DNA of 64,000 nt from Variovorax boronicumulans (GTDB lineage: Bacteria > Pseudomonadota > Gammaproteobacteria > Burkholderiales > Burkholderiaceae_C): positions 1 to 64,000 of the forward strand of contig NZ_JAUSSG010000005.1 in assembly GCF_030812215.1 (NCBI RefSeq), read 5' to 3'. Every line of letters begins with the position of its first letter. Position 1 is the first letter of the stretch. Position numbers and translations under genes: made by a program. The notes beneath the pieces were generated by a model. It was not told the origin of the DNA, did no database searches, and saw nothing but the letters and a program-made list of their open reading frames with translations. Below are positions 1-9,889 of the stretch, piece after piece.

Positions 1-779
<779 letters not shown>

Positions 780-852
780 TTTTCGACTCCGAAAAAAACG
801 ATTTCAACGCATGCAGATGGGTTGCAAACCTGCCGTTGCAACCCCCAGAAAC

Positions 853-927
<75 letters not shown>

Positions 928-967
928 TTTTGTCTAACCAATCGCTTCCGGCGTCGAACCGGGTCTC

Positions 968-1041
968 TGGAGCGGGAGACGGGAATCGAACCCGCGTCAT
1001 CAGCTTGGAAGGCTGGGGTTCTACCATTGAACTACTCCCGC
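968..1041 (-). tRNA. tRNA-Gly (anticodon TCC)
   Basis: Minus-strand cloverleaf starting GCGGGAGTAGTTCAATGGTA, anticodon loop CTTCCAA, T-arm GGTTCGATTCC and encoded CCA. Middle gene of the tRNA-Tyr/Gly/Thr-tuf unit. Confidence 0.96.
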
Positions 1042-1106
1042 ATCGGGGGCACTTCAAGGCACCCAAAGCGCTAGATCCAATCGCTCTTAGAAACCAAATT
1101 CATCGC

Positions 1107-1192
1107 TGGTGGAGAGGGCTGGATTCGAACCAGCGTACTCGTAAGAGGGCAGATTTACAGTCTGCTGCCATTAACCACTCGGCCACCTCTCC
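1107..1192 (-). tRNA. tRNA-Tyr (anticodon GTA)
   Basis: Minus-strand class II tRNA of 86 nt starting GGAGAGGTGGCCGAGTGGTT, with anticodon loop CTGTAAA, a long variable arm, T-arm GGTTCGAATCC and encoded CCA. First gene of the tRNA-tuf unit. Confidence 0.96.
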
Positions 1193-1299
1193 GGCGAACC
1201 TCGAAATATAGCACGGTTTTGTGACTACACAGAACCCCCAGCGACAAGAAGAAGCGGAAGAACTGCACGAGGCGTTGACCGCGGCGATTATCCGCGAAT

Positions 1300-2007
1300 T
1301 CAGCCGCCTCCCTGGTGCGCCTCCCGCCAGGCACGCGCCTCGCCGAAATGTCCGCATCCGATGAACGGCACAGGCGGGCGCAAGGCGGAAAGTGGCGACG
1401 GATGATTCGACATCAGCACCTTGTGGCGCTTAACGTCGATCAACGCACGCTTACTTTGCGCGTGCGAGCCCCAGAGCATAAAAACAACAGGTTTCGCGCC
1501 GTCAGATACATGTCGAATGACGGCATCGGTCAACACCTCCCAACCCCGGCCCGAATGACTCGCCGGCTGGGTTTCCTCGACGGTGAGGCAGGTGTTGAGC
1601 AGCAACACGCCATGCGTCGCCCACTTCACCAGGCTGCCACCCGGATTCGGAAACTGCGGCGGCGGCGTACCGAGATCGCGCTGCAGCTCCTTGAAGATGT
1701 TGCGCAGCGACGGCGGCAGCGCCACGCCGGGTGCCACCGAGAACGCAAGCCCTTCGGCCTGCCCACGCCCGTGGTACGGGTCCTGCCCCAGGATCACCAC
1801 GCGCACGTCTTCGGGCGGCGTCAGCTCCAGCGCGCGCAGCGGTTGCGGCGGAAAGATCACGGCGCCCGCATCGAGGCGCTCACGCAAGAAACCCTGCAGC
1901 TTCTGCCCCACGACACCGCCGAAAAAATCGTCGACCAGCGGCTGCCAACCCGGTGCCACCGGCCAGTCGGCAGGATCGCTGCTCGACAGCTGATCGGCCC
2001 GGCTCAT
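1300..2007 (-). CDS. ung: Uracil-DNA glycosylase
   Basis: Family 1 uracil-DNA glycosylase, 235 residues, which excises uracil from DNA at the start of base excision repair. The water-activating motif GQDPYHG is at about residues 74-80 and the DNA-intercalating loop HPSPLSA at about 202-208; length is normal for the family. Its ATG overlaps the trpC stop codon as ATGA, so it is the last and translationally coupled gene of the trp operon; repair function and tryptophan synthesis are therefore probably co-transcribed by position only. Confidence 0.96.
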   Translation of the reverse strand: MSRADQLSSSDPADWPVAPGWQPLVDDFFGGVVGQKLQGFLRERLDAGAVIFPPQPLRALELTPPEDVRVVILGQDPYHGRGQAEGLAFSVAPGVALPPSLRNIFKELQRDLGTPPPQFPNPGGSLVKWATHGVLLLNTCLTVEETQPASHSGRGWEVLTDAVIRHVSDGAKPVVFMLWGSHAQSKRALIDVKRHKVLMSNHPSPLSALRPPVPFIGCGHFGEARAWREAHQGGG

Positions 2008-2804
2008 TGGAACAACGCAGCGAGGGCCTCGCCGGGTTCCTTGGCGCGCATGAACGCTTCGCCGACCAGGAATGCGTTGACGCCCGCCGCACGCAGCGTG
2101 GCAACGTCTTCGCGCGTGGCGATGCCCGATTCGGTCACCACCAGCCGATCGGCCGGCAGCTTCGGCAGCAGGTCGATGGTGGCCTGGATCGACACCTCGA
2201 AGTTGCGCAGATTGCGGTTGTTGACGCCAATCAGCGGCGTCTTGAGCTTCAGCGCGCGATCGAGCTCAGCCGCATCGTGCACCTCCACCAGCACCGCCAT
2301 GCCGAGCCCCAGCGCGATGGCTTCGTAGTCCTTCATCTGCGCATCGTCGAGGCACGCGGCGATCAGCAGGATGGCGTCCGCGCCCATCGCGCGCGATTCG
2401 TACACCTGGTACGCATCGACGATGAAATCCTTGCGCAGCACCGGCAGGTCGCACGAGGCGCGGGCCTGCTTGAGATAGTCCACGCCGCCCTGGAAAAACT
2501 GCTTGTCCGTCAGCACCGAAAGGCATGCCGCGCTGACAGTGCCATCGCCCTCGGCGTAGCTCTGCGCGATGTCCGCCGGAATGAAGTCTTCGCGCAGCAC
2601 GCCCTTGCTCGGGCTGGCCTTCTTGACTTCGGCGATCACGGCGGCCTGGCCGGCGGCAATCTTAGCGCGCAGGGCAGCTTCGAAATCGCGCGTGAGTACG
2701 CGGCTCTCGGCGTCGAAGCGGACGGCTTCGAGCGGTGCGCGCTTCAGCGCGGCCGCCACTTCCTGGTGCTTGACGGCAACGATCTTGTCGAGGATGTCGG
2801 ACAT
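2004..2804 (-). CDS. trpC: Indole-3-glycerol phosphate synthase
   Basis: Converts carboxyphenylamino-deoxyribulose phosphate to indole-3-glycerol phosphate in tryptophan synthesis. The 266-residue TIM barrel starts [16 protein letters not shown] and shows [10 protein letters not shown] (about 59-68, catalytic lysine), VLRKDFIVD (122-130) and LIGVNNRNL (191-199). The reading frame stays open upstream to 2972, but homology and the 31-bp gap after trpD place the start at 2804. It lacks any fused TrpF domain, as is usual in betaproteobacteria. Confidence 0.96.
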   Translation of the reverse strand: MSDILDKIVAVKHQEVAAALKRAPLEAVRFDAESRVLTRDFEAALRAKIAAGQAAVIAEVKKASPSKGVLREDFIPADIAQSYAEGDGTVSAACLSVLTDKQFFQGGVDYLKQARASCDLPVLRKDFIVDAYQVYESRAMGADAILLIAACLDDAQMKDYEAIALGLGMAVLVEVHDAAELDRALKLKTPLIGVNNRNLRNFEVSIQATIDLLPKLPADRLVVTESGIATREDVATLRAAGVNAFLVGEAFMRAKEPGEALAALFQ

Positions 2805-2835
2805 GGCTTGGGATGCTTTCGGTTGTCTCTGAGGC

Positions 2836-3858
2836 TCAGACGGTCGCGGAGGCCTTGACCAGCTCGGCGAGCTTGGCCTTCGCCGCGCCCGACGCGATGG
2901 CTTCGCGCGCGCGTTCGACGCCCGCGGCCACCGAGTCGACCACATTGGCCGCATACAGCGCCGCGCCGGCATTCAGCAGCACGATGTCGAGCGCCGGGCC
3001 GGCCTGATTGTCGAGCACCCCCAGCAGCATCGCTTTCGACTGCTCGGGCGTTTCCACACGCAGCGCGCGGTTGCTCGACATCGCGAAGCCGAAGTCCTCG
3101 GGGTGCAGTTCGTATTCGCGGATCTCGCCGTTCTTGAGCTCGCCCACCAGCGTGGCGGCGCCCAGCGAAATCTCGTCCATGCCGTCACGGCCGTAGACCA
3201 CCATCGCGTGCTCGGTGCCCAGGCGCTGCAGCGCGCGCACCTGGATGCCCACGAGGTCGGGGTGGAACACGCCCATCAGGATGTTCGGCGCGCCCGCGGG
3301 ATTGGTCAGCGGCCCGAGGATGTTGAAGATGGTCTTGATGCCCAATTCCTTCCGCACCGGTGCGACGTTCTTCATCGCCGGGTGGTGGTTGGGCGCGAAC
3401 ATGAAGCCGATGCCGCATTGCTCGATGGAGCGCGCGATCTGCTCGGGCTTCAGGTTGATGTTGATGCCCAGCGACTCCAGCACATCGGCACTGCCCGACT
3501 TGCTCGACACGCTGCGCCCGCCGTGCTTGCTCACCTTCGCACCGCCCGCGGCCGCGACGAACATCGAGCAGGTCGAGATGTTGAAGGTGTGCGAGCCGTC
3601 GCCGCCGGTGCCCACGATGTCCACGAGGTTCGTGGTGTCGGTCACGGGCACCTTCGTCGACACCTCGCGCATCACCTGCGCGGCGGCGGTGATCTCGCCG
3701 ATGGTTTCCTTCTTCACGCGCAGGCCCGTGATCAGCGCAGCCATCATCACGGGCGAGCATTCGCCGCTCATGATGAGCCGTACGATGTGCAGCATCTCGT
3801 CGTGGAAAACCTCGCGGTGCTCGATGGTGCGCTGCAGCGCTTCCTGGGGGGTGATCAT
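2836..3858 (-). CDS. trpD: Anthranilate phosphoribosyltransferase
   Basis: Transfers phosphoribose from PRPP to anthranilate. The 340-residue protein has the PRPP-binding [14 protein letters not shown] (about 83-96) and [18 protein letters not shown] just after it. It is a stand-alone enzyme not fused to TrpG. It sits 21 bp after the LysE gene and 31 bp before trpC within the same minus-strand operon. Confidence 0.97.
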   Translation of the reverse strand: MITPQEALQRTIEHREVFHDEMLHIVRLIMSGECSPVMMAALITGLRVKKETIGEITAAAQVMREVSTKVPVTDTTNLVDIVGTGGDGSHTFNISTCSMFVAAAGGAKVSKHGGRSVSSKSGSADVLESLGININLKPEQIARSIEQCGIGFMFAPNHHPAMKNVAPVRKELGIKTIFNILGPLTNPAGAPNILMGVFHPDLVGIQVRALQRLGTEHAMVVYGRDGMDEISLGAATLVGELKNGEIREYELHPEDFGFAMSSNRALRVETPEQSKAMLLGVLDNQAGPALDIVLLNAGAALYAANVVDSVAAGVERAREAIASGAAKAKLAELVKASATV

Positions 3859-3879
3859 GGTGAGTCTCCTCGGTAGATG

Positions 3880-4542
3880 TCAGTGGCCGATGCGAACGGC
3901 CGGTGCGTCGGTGAACGCGAGCTTGAGGCCGAAGCCGATGAAGAGGACGCCGGCCGCACGGTCGAGCCAGTGCATGCCCTTCTGCACGGCGCCGCGGCGC
4001 GCCATCCAGCCCGCCGCCACGGCCCACCCCACGTTGACGGGGATGGCGTTGAGGTTGAACAGCACGCCCAGCAGCACGAAGTACAGCGCCTTGTTGTCGG
4101 CGCCGGGTGCAATGAACTGCGGCACGAAGGCCAGGAAGAACAACGCCACCTTGGGGTTGAGCACGTTCGTCCAGAAGCCGCCGAGGAAGATCGCCTTGAG
4201 ACTGCGCTCTCCGCCCACTGCTGCGGCGGCCCTGCCGAGATCGGCAGGCGGCGCCGGACGCGACAGCACCATGCGCACGCCGAGGTACAGCAAGTAGGCC
4301 GCGCCGATGTACTTGAGCACTGTGAAGGCCGCCGCCGATGTCGCCATCAGCGTGCCGACGCCAACCGCTGCCGCGAAGATGTGGACGAAGCAGCCGGCGG
4401 TGATGCCGAGCCCCGCCACGATGCCGGCGCGCACGCCCGAGCGCAGCGAGTTCGTCACGACGTAGAGCACATCGGGCCCCGGCGTGAGGTTCAGCAGCCA
4501 GCCGGCGGCGATGAAGGCGAGCAGATGGGGAAGATCAGGCAT
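3880..4542 (-). CDS. LysE/RhtB-family amino acid exporter
   Basis: 220-residue inner-membrane protein beginning MPDLPHLLAFIAAGWLLNLT, followed by the LysE-family signature PGPDVLYVV (near residues 20-30) and about six hydrophobic segments. Family members export amino acids or related metabolites. The open frame extends to 4620, but that would overlap the threonine aldolase gene; the start at 4542 leaves a 16-bp gap and matches the family N terminus. Position directly after a threonine aldolase gene suggests export of threonine, homoserine or glycine-related compounds, which is inference; aromatic amino acids are an alternative because the operon is trp. Confidence 0.9.
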   Translation of the reverse strand: MPDLPHLLAFIAAGWLLNLTPGPDVLYVVTNSLRSGVRAGIVAGLGITAGCFVHIFAAAVGVGTLMATSAAAFTVLKYIGAAYLLYLGVRMVLSRPAPPADLGRAAAAVGGERSLKAIFLGGFWTNVLNPKVALFFLAFVPQFIAPGADNKALYFVLLGVLFNLNAIPVNVGWAVAAGWMARRGAVQKGMHWLDRAAGVLFIGFGLKLAFTDAPAVRIGH

Positions 4543-4558
4543 CGCGTCCTCGCCGAAT

Positions 4559-5620
4559 TCAGGACTTGAAGAAGGCGCGGATCGCGGCCACGGCCCGGTC
4601 CACGCCCGCGGCGTCGACATCCAGGTGCGTCACGAAGCGCAGGCGATAGAGGCCCGTCGCGAGGATGCCCTGGCTGTTGAGGCTCGCAAGCAGTTCCGAC
4701 GAACGCGCCTGCGCCGCGCCCGTGAGGTCGACGAACACGATGTTCGTGTGCGGCGCCTCGACAGTCAGGCCTTCGATGCCTTCGAGCCCTTGCGCGAGGC
4801 GCTGGGCCAGCGCGTGGTCGTCTGCAAGGCGATCGACGTGGTGGTCGAGCGCATGCGACGCTGCCGCAGCCAGCAGGCCCGCCTGCCGCATGCCGCCGCC
4901 CGCCATCTTGCGGATGCGGTGCGCCCGCGCGATGAACTCGCGCGAACCGACCAGTGCCGAGCCGATGGGCGCGCCCAGGCCCTTGCTGAAGCAGACCGAC
5001 ACGCTGTCGAAGCACTGCGCGATGCGGCGGGCTTCGGCGCGGATGTCGCTGCGCTTGTTCAGCGCGGCCTGCGCGGTCGCGGCATTGAAGAGGCGCGCGC
5101 CGTCCAGGTGCCGCTGCAGCCCCTTGCTCTTCGCCAGATCGGTCGCGGCTTGCACGTACTCGAACGGCAGCAGCTTGCCGCCCAGCGTGTTCTCCAGCGC
5201 CAGCAGCTTGGTGCGCGCGAAGTGCGCATCGTCGGGCTTGATGGACGCCTCGATCTGCGCAAGCGGCAGCGTGCCGTCGGGCGCGTGATCGAGCGGTTGC
5301 GGCTGCACGCTGCCGAACACCGCCGCGCCGCCGCCTTCCCAGCGATAGCAGTGCGCCTGCTGGCCGACGATGTATTCGTCGCCGCGCCCACAATGCGAGA
5401 GGATCGCGCACAGGTTGCTCTGCGTGCCGGTCGGCACGAACAGCGCCGCCTCGAAACCCAGCAGCGCGGCGATCTTTTCCTGCAGCGCGTTGACGCTCGG
5501 GTCCGTGCCGAAGACGTCGTCGCCCAGCGGCGCGGCCATCATGGCTTCGCGCATCGCGGGGGTGGGTTGGGTGACGGTGTCGCTGCGCAGGTCGACGAGG
5601 GAAGAGCGGTCTGCTGTCAT
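4559..5620 (-). CDS. ltaE: Low-specificity L-threonine aldolase
   Basis: PLP enzyme of the beta-eliminating lyase family (353 residues) that cleaves L-threonine or allo-threonine to glycine and acetaldehyde. DLRSDTVTQPTPAMREAM near the N terminus, GDDVFGTDPSVNALQE, HLDGARLFNA and the PLP-lysine motif VCFSKGLGAPIGS are all present. It starts 6 bp after trpG and is followed 16 bp later by the LysE exporter, so glycine/threonine metabolism and export are embedded inside the trp operon. Confidence 0.93.
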   Translation of the reverse strand: MTADRSSLVDLRSDTVTQPTPAMREAMMAAPLGDDVFGTDPSVNALQEKIAALLGFEAALFVPTGTQSNLCAILSHCGRGDEYIVGQQAHCYRWEGGGAAVFGSVQPQPLDHAPDGTLPLAQIEASIKPDDAHFARTKLLALENTLGGKLLPFEYVQAATDLAKSKGLQRHLDGARLFNAATAQAALNKRSDIRAEARRIAQCFDSVSVCFSKGLGAPIGSALVGSREFIARAHRIRKMAGGGMRQAGLLAAAASHALDHHVDRLADDHALAQRLAQGLEGIEGLTVEAPHTNIVFVDLTGAAQARSSELLASLNSQGILATGLYRLRFVTHLDVDAAGVDRAVAAIRAFFKS

Positions 5621-5626
5621 GGCGGA

Positions 5627-6211
5627 TCAGTCCAGGAAGTTCTTGAGCATGGCGTGGCCGTGCTCGGTGAGGATCGATTCGGGATGGAACTGCACGCCTT
5701 CGATGCGCACATCGTGCGCGTACCCGGTGTGCCGCACCCCCATGATCTCGCCATCGTCGGTCCATGCGGTGACAGCCAATGCTTTCGGGCAACTCTCGCG
5801 CTCGATCGAGAGCGAGTGATAGCGGTTGACGATGAACTTCTGGGGCAGCCCCGCGAACACGCCCTCTTGCGTGGTCGTGATCTCGCTGGTCTTGCCGTGC
5901 ATCAGTTGCTGCGCCCGAACGATCTTGCCGCCGAAGGCCGCGCCGATGGCCTGGTGGCCGAGGCACACGCCAAGAATCGGCAGCTTGCCCGCGAAGGCCT
6001 CGATGGCCGCCACCGACACGCCCGCTTCCGCAGGAGAACACGGCCCCGGCGACACCACGAGCCGCGTCACGCCGGAGGCGATCAGCTCACCGATCTGCGC
6101 CACCGTGATTTCGTCGTTGCGGTGCACCTGCACATCCGCACCCAGCTCGCCGAAGTACTGGACGATGTTGTAGGTGAACGAATCGTAGTTGTCGATCATC
6201 AGCAGTTTCAT
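5627..6211 (-). CDS. trpG: Anthranilate synthase component II (glutamine amidotransferase)
   Basis: Supplies ammonia from glutamine to TrpE. The 194-residue class I amidotransferase begins [20 protein letters not shown], has the oxyanion strand SPGPCSP, nucleophile cysteine in GVCLGHQ (C83) and the His/Glu dyad in GVQFHPESI. The frame is open upstream but the family start is at 6211, whose ATG overlaps the stop of the preceding GxxExxY gene as ATGA. In many beta- and gammaproteobacteria this subunit also serves p-aminobenzoate synthase; that cannot be told from sequence. Confidence 0.96.
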   Translation of the reverse strand: MKLLMIDNYDSFTYNIVQYFGELGADVQVHRNDEITVAQIGELIASGVTRLVVSPGPCSPAEAGVSVAAIEAFAGKLPILGVCLGHQAIGAAFGGKIVRAQQLMHGKTSEITTTQEGVFAGLPQKFIVNRYHSLSIERESCPKALAVTAWTDDGEIMGVRHTGYAHDVRIEGVQFHPESILTEHGHAMLKNFLD

Positions 6212-6600
6212 GGCTTGCTCACAATCCGGTGCACGCCCTTGACGACGGGGAACACGTTGAAGTTGATCAAAAGGCCCAGCTTGAGACCCGAGAGACGCAG
6301 CGCCGCGAGCACCTGCGCGCGGTGCAGGTCGGTCAGCACATCGACCGCCTTGAGCTCGACAATGACCGACTGCTCGATCACGAAACCCGCGCGGTACACC
6401 TCGCCGAGCGAGCGCCCCTTGTAGGTGGCCGACAGCGCAACGTCGCGCGTGAAGCCGATCTCGCGTTCGGCCAGTTCGATGGCCAGCGCGGCAGCGTAGG
6501 CGCCCTCGTCGAGCCCCGTGCCGAGCACGCGCTGCACCTCGACGGCGGCGCCGATGATCTCGTGCGAGAAGTCGTTCTGAATATCGGGTGCGGTGCTCAT
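6208..6600 (-). CDS. GxxExxY family protein (PDDEXK_3-like)
   Basis: 130-residue protein of the GxxExxY family, named for the motif seen here as G29-L-D-E32-G-A-Y35. A later [13 protein letters not shown] stretch fits the beta-strand D/E-x-K core of the PDDEXK nuclease fold to which the family is assigned. Biological function is unknown. It is coupled on both sides by ATGA overlaps: its ATG overlaps the trpE stop and its stop overlaps the trpG ATG, so it is translated in step with both subunits of anthranilate synthase. No catalytic activity can be asserted. Confidence 0.88.
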   Translation of the reverse strand: MSTAPDIQNDFSHEIIGAAVEVQRVLGTGLDEGAYAAALAIELAEREIGFTRDVALSATYKGRSLGEVYRAGFVIEQSVIVELKAVDVLTDLHRAQVLAALRLSGLKLGLLINFNVFPVVKGVHRIVSKP

Positions 6601-8099
6601 TCCAGGCCTTCCTCGACCAGCTCGGCGGCACGCAGGAGTGCGCGCGCCTTGGCCTCTGTTTCTTTCCATTCCAGCTCGGGCACCGAGTCGGCGACCACGC
6701 CGGCCGCGGCCTGCACGTGCAGCATCTGGTCCTTCACGATGCCGGTGCGGATCGCGATCGCCACGTCCATGTCGCCCGCATAGCTGATGTAGCCGCAGGC
6801 GCCGCCGTAGAGGCCGCGCTTGGTGGGCTCCAGCTGGTCGATGAGTTCCATCGCATGCACCTTGGGGGCGCCGGTCAGCGTGCCGGCGGGGAAGGTGGCC
6901 TTGAGCACGTCGATGGCGGTCATGCCGTCCTTGAGCGTGCCCTCGACGTTGCTCACGATGTGCATCACGTGGCTGTAGCGTTCCACCGCGAAGGCCTCGG
7001 TCACCTTCACGGTGCCGGTCTTGGCGATGCGGCCGATGTCGTTGCGCGCGAGGTCGATCAGCATCACGTGCTCGGCGCGCTCCTTCGGGTCGTTGATGAG
7101 CTCCACCTCGGCGGCCTTGTCGAGTTCGATCGAGGCGCCGCGCGGGCGCGTGCCGGCCAGCGGGCGGATGGTGATCTTCTGCTCGCCCTCGCCCGTGTTC
7201 TCCTGGCGCACCAGGATCTCGGGCGATGCACCGACCACGTGGAAATCCCCCAGGTGGTAGTAGTACATGTAGGGCGATGGGTTCAGCGAACGCAGCGCGC
7301 GGTACAGCGACAGCGGTGACTCGGTGTAGCGCTTGCTGATGCGCTGGCCCACCTGCACCTGCATGAAGTCGCCGGCGGCGATCATTTCCTTGGCGCGCTC
7401 CACGGCCGCAAGGTAGTCGGCCTTGGCGAAACTGCGCTCGGCCGGATGCGGCTGCGTGGGCTTCACGATGGGCGCGGCCACCGAGTACTTGAGCTTTTCC
7501 TTCAGCTCGCGCAGGCGCCGCTTGGCGTTGGCGTAGGCCTCGGGTTGCTTCGGGTCGGCGTAGACGATGAGATACAGCTTGCCCGAGAGGTTGTCGATGA
7601 CGGCGAGCTCCTCGCACTGCAGCAGCAGGATGTCGGGGCAGCCGAGCGTGTCGGGCGGGCAGCTTTTTTCGAGCTTGCGCTCGATGTGGCGCACCGTGTC
7701 GTAGCCGAAGTAGCCGGCGAGGCCGCCGCAGAAACGCGGAAGGCCCGGCCGGAGCGCGACCTTGAAGCGCTTCTGGTACTGCGCGATGAAATCGAGCGGG
7801 TTGCCGGCGGCGGTCTCGACGACCTGGCCGTCGGTCACCACTTCGGTCACGGCATCGGCACCGAAACCGCTTGCGCGCAACAAGGTACGTGCGGGCAGGC
7901 CGATGAAGCTGTAGCGCCCGAAGCGCTCGCCGCCCACGACCGATTCGAGCAGGAAGCTGTGCTTGCCGCCGCCCTGGGAATGGGCAAGTTTCAGATAAAG
8001 GGAAAGGGGCGTCTCGAGGTCGGCAAAGGCCTCGGCCATCAGCGGGATGCGGTTGTAGCCCTGGGCGCTGAGGCTCTTGAATTCAAGTTCGGTGATCAC
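6597..8099 (-). CDS. trpE: Anthranilate synthase component I
   Basis: Chorismate-utilising enzyme that makes anthranilate with TrpG, the first committed step to tryptophan. About 500 residues from a GTG start at 8097-8099 ([20 protein letters not shown]); GGAGA lies about 8 bases upstream. The frame is open to 8201 but that longer form has no homology-like N terminus. The feedback-site region LLES and the chorismate-binding motifs [27 protein letters not shown] and [12 protein letters not shown] are present. A candidate attenuator with leader peptide lies upstream. Confidence 0.96.
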   Translation of the reverse strand: MITELEFKSLSAQGYNRIPLMAEAFADLETPLSLYLKLAHSQGGGKHSFLLESVVGGERFGRYSFIGLPARTLLRASGFGADAVTEVVTDGQVVETAAGNPLDFIAQYQKRFKVALRPGLPRFCGGLAGYFGYDTVRHIERKLEKSCPPDTLGCPDILLLQCEELAVIDNLSGKLYLIVYADPKQPEAYANAKRRLRELKEKLKYSVAAPIVKPTQPHPAERSFAKADYLAAVERAKEMIAAGDFMQVQVGQRISKRYTESPLSLYRALRSLNPSPYMYYYHLGDFHVVGASPEILVRQENTGEGEQKITIRPLAGTRPRGASIELDKAAEVELINDPKERAEHVMLIDLARNDIGRIAKTGTVKVTEAFAVERYSHVMHIVSNVEGTLKDGMTAIDVLKATFPAGTLTGAPKVHAMELIDQLEPTKRGLYGGACGYISYAGDMDVAIAIRTGIVKDQMLHVQAAAGVVADSVPELEWKETEAKARALLRAAELVEEGLE

Positions 8100-8197
8100 G
8101 GATTCGTTCTCCAGTTGCCGGCCGACGCGTCTTCGGTCGGTGGCAAGGTCATTCACTGGTGGCCCGGAGTCGAGGGAATCGATCCGGCGCCGCGGGC

Positions 8198-8284
8198 GCA
8201 CGGCGTGCGCCGTGCAATCAAACAGTCAGCGAAGTATGGCTACGCCAGGGCCAGGCTCCCCGGCTGCCTTCACCTGTTTGATTG
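8198..8284 (-). promoter_or_regulatory. Candidate trp attenuator: inverted repeat plus hairpin
   Basis: An 11-bp perfect inverted repeat CAATCAAACAG (8215-8225) / CTGTTTGATTG (8274-8284) brackets the Trp codons of the candidate leader peptide. Directly downstream in the direction of trpE is a 7-bp hairpin GCACGGC-loop-GCCGTGC (8198-8215) sharing its first base with the repeat. The layout resembles alternative pairing in attenuators, but no U-run follows the hairpin, so the mechanism is uncertain. Confidence 0.45.
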
Positions 8285-8301
8285 ATGTGATGAACGAACA
8301 T
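8218..8301 (-). CDS. trpL: Candidate trp leader peptide with Trp-Pro-Trp
   Basis: A 27-codon open frame upstream of trpE starts with ATG at 8299-8301 and ends with TGA at 8218-8220. Codons 17-19 read TGG CCC TGG (Trp-Pro-Trp); the remaining residues include MFVHHINQ at the start and SHTSLTV at the end. One arm of the inverted repeat covers codons 6-9 and the other covers the stop codon, as expected if ribosome position over the Trp codons decides RNA folding. There is no strong Shine-Dalgarno; a TAAACT -10-like element just upstream would place the transcript start very near the ATG. Too short for standard gene calling. Confidence 0.45.
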   Translation of the reverse strand: MFVHHINQTGEGSRGAWPWRSHTSLTV

Positions 8302-8419
8302 GGAAGCGGGAGTTTAGCCCACGAAAACGGCCGATTGAGCAATAAAGCCGGTTTCAGGGTTCCCCCGAAGCCTTGGCGGTAACACGAAAAGATACATTCG
8401 CACGACCGTTCGCAAATTC

Positions 8420-8426
8420 AAGGAGG
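8420..8426 (+). promoter_or_regulatory. Ribosome binding site fixing a TTG start
   Basis: AAGGAGG lies 6 bases before the TTG at 8433-8435. It decides the start of the chalcone-isomerase-like gene, because the in-frame ATG at 8373 has no such site and would add residues before an otherwise normal signal peptide. Confidence 0.75.
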
Positions 8427-8432
8427 CTCCAC

Positions 8433-9032
8433 TTGCCCGCACTCTCGATTCCCAAGGTGTTCTCGCGTCTCGCCCTGCTGGCCTGCCTGGCATCGGCGCT
8501 TGGCGCCTCGGCCGCGCAAGTGGATGTCGCCGGCGTCAAGCTGGAAGACCGCCTGGACCTGCGCGGCACCCCGCTGCAGCTCAACGGCGCGGGCGTTCGC
8601 TTCAAGGCCATATTCAAGGTCTACACGGCCGGCCTCTACGTCGGCAAGAAGGTTTCGACCACCGAAGAGGCACTGGCCGCCCCCGGCCCCAAGCGCGTGG
8701 CGATCACGATGCTGCGCGACATCGATGCCAACGAACTCGGCAAGCTCTTCACCAAGGGCGTGGAAGAGAACTCGCCGAAAAGCGAAATGGTCAACCTCAT
8801 TCCGGGCCTGCTGCGCATGGGCCAGATGTTCGCGGACCAGAAGCAGCTCAAGACCGGCGACACCTTCACCATCGACTGGCTGCCCGGCACCGGCACGGTG
8901 ATCACCGTGCGCGGCGTGCCGCAGCCCGATCCGGTGAAGGAGCCGGCCTTCTTCAATGCGCTCCTGCGCATCTGGCTCGGCCCAAGCCCGGCCGACTGGA
9001 AGCTGAAGGACGCGCTGCTCGGCAAGTCCTAG
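8433..9032 (+). CDS. Secreted chalcone-isomerase-like protein
   Basis: 199 residues from a TTG start chosen by the AAGGAGG site 6 bases upstream. Residues 1-28 form a signal peptide (LALLACLASALGASAAQ) and the rest matches the bacterial chalcone isomerase-like domain: KLEDRLDLRGTPLQLNGAG, FKVYTAGLYVGKK and TIDWLPGTGTVITV. Bacterial members are periplasmic and of unknown function; the plant flavonoid reaction should not be assumed. The gene is divergent from trpE and convergent with the phosphoglycolate phosphatase gene, from which it is separated by 7 bp. Confidence 0.85.
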   Translation: MPALSIPKVFSRLALLACLASALGASAAQVDVAGVKLEDRLDLRGTPLQLNGAGVRFKAIFKVYTAGLYVGKKVSTTEEALAAPGPKRVAITMLRDIDANELGKLFTKGVEENSPKSEMVNLIPGLLRMGQMFADQKQLKTGDTFTIDWLPGTGTVITVRGVPQPDPVKEPAFFNALLRIWLGPSPADWKLKDALLGKS

Positions 9033-9039
9033 CCGGGGC

Positions 9040-9741
9040 CTAGAGGTCGGCCAGCGAATCCACGAAGCCGTCCGCATCCACGTCGCGCACCGGCTCGCCG
9101 TGGTTGTAGCCGTAGGTCACGAGCACGACCGGGCAACCAGCCGCCCTTGCGGCGCGCGCGTCGTTGCTCGAATCGCCCACCATCAGCGTGCGCGACGGCA
9201 CCGTGCCCAGCGCCTCGCAGGTCTTCAGGAGCGGCAGCGGGTCGGGCTTCTTGCGCTCGAAGGCATCGCCGCCGAACACCAGTTCGAAAAAGCCATCCAG
9301 CCCTTTTTCGGCCATCAGCGGCTTGGCGAACGAGGTCGGCTTGTTGGTGAGGCAGGCCAGCCGCAGGCCCCGCGCGCGCAACGCCTTCAGCCCCTCGAGC
9401 ACCCCTGGGTACAGCGCCGAGTGCTGGCCGTTGATGGCGAGGTAGTGGTGCTGGTAGCGGTCCCAGGCGCGGTCGAAGAGCGCCTGTGCCCTGGCCTGCA
9501 CATCGACCCCGCCGGCGGGCGTCATGACATGCACGAGCGCCGAATGGATCAGGTGCTCCGAGCCCTTGCCCACCATCCGTTCGATGGCGGAAGGCGCCAC
9601 CGGCGGCAGGTCCAGATCGCGCAGCATGCGGTTCAGGGATTCGGCGAAATCGCCGAGCGTGTCGACCATGGTGCCGTCGAGGTCGACGATGGCGGCGTCG
9701 AAGCGGGTGCGGTCGAAGCGAATGGAGTTCAAGACAAACAA
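9040..9741 (-). CDS. gph: Phosphoglycolate phosphatase, HAD family
   Basis: Haloacid dehalogenase-type phosphatase of about 233 residues removing phosphate from 2-phosphoglycolate. HAD motif I is AAIVDLDGTMVDTLGDFAES, motif II lies in LACLTNKPTSFAKP, motif III lysine in FERKKPDPLPLL and motif IV in MVGDSSNDARAARAAG. In many proteobacteria gph lies just ahead of trpE; here it keeps that orientation but the chalcone-isomerase-like gene intervenes. The 5' end is uncertain: the longest form begins at a TTG with no clear ribosome site, and short AGAGTTCAAAA-type repeats lie directly upstream, so the true start may be a few codons inside. Confidence 0.9.
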   Translation of the reverse strand: MFVLNSIRFDRTRFDAAIVDLDGTMVDTLGDFAESLNRMLRDLDLPPVAPSAIERMVGKGSEHLIHSALVHVMTPAGGVDVQARAQALFDRAWDRYQHHYLAINGQHSALYPGVLEGLKALRARGLRLACLTNKPTSFAKPLMAEKGLDGFFELVFGGDAFERKKPDPLPLLKTCEALGTVPSRTLMVGDSSNDARAARAAGCPVVLVTYGYNHGEPVRDVDADGFVDSLADL

Positions 9742-9889
9742 ATAGAGTTCAAAAAACTGCTCGGTACTTTACCGGGCATGAAGAAATAGAGTCCAAAACA
9801 TTTCGATGGCGCAGACGGAAGGCGAAGGTTCCAGACACACCTCATCGACGATGGGAGAGCCGAGTGTTGATCGGCGGAATCCAGCAGAT
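9742..9889. other. Disturbed intergenic stretch upstream of gph
   Basis: No gene is supportable here. Short repeats ATAGAGTTCAAAA (from 9742) and ATAGAGTCCAAAA (from 9787) occur near the gph 5' end, followed by low-similarity sequence leading into the Lrp/AsnC remnant. The stretch looks like a rearrangement scar. Confidence 0.4.

Noticed and set aside
8198-8215. Intrinsic terminator call for the hairpin before trpE
   Set aside because: No U-run follows in the direction of trpE, so only a generic regulatory hairpin is claimed.
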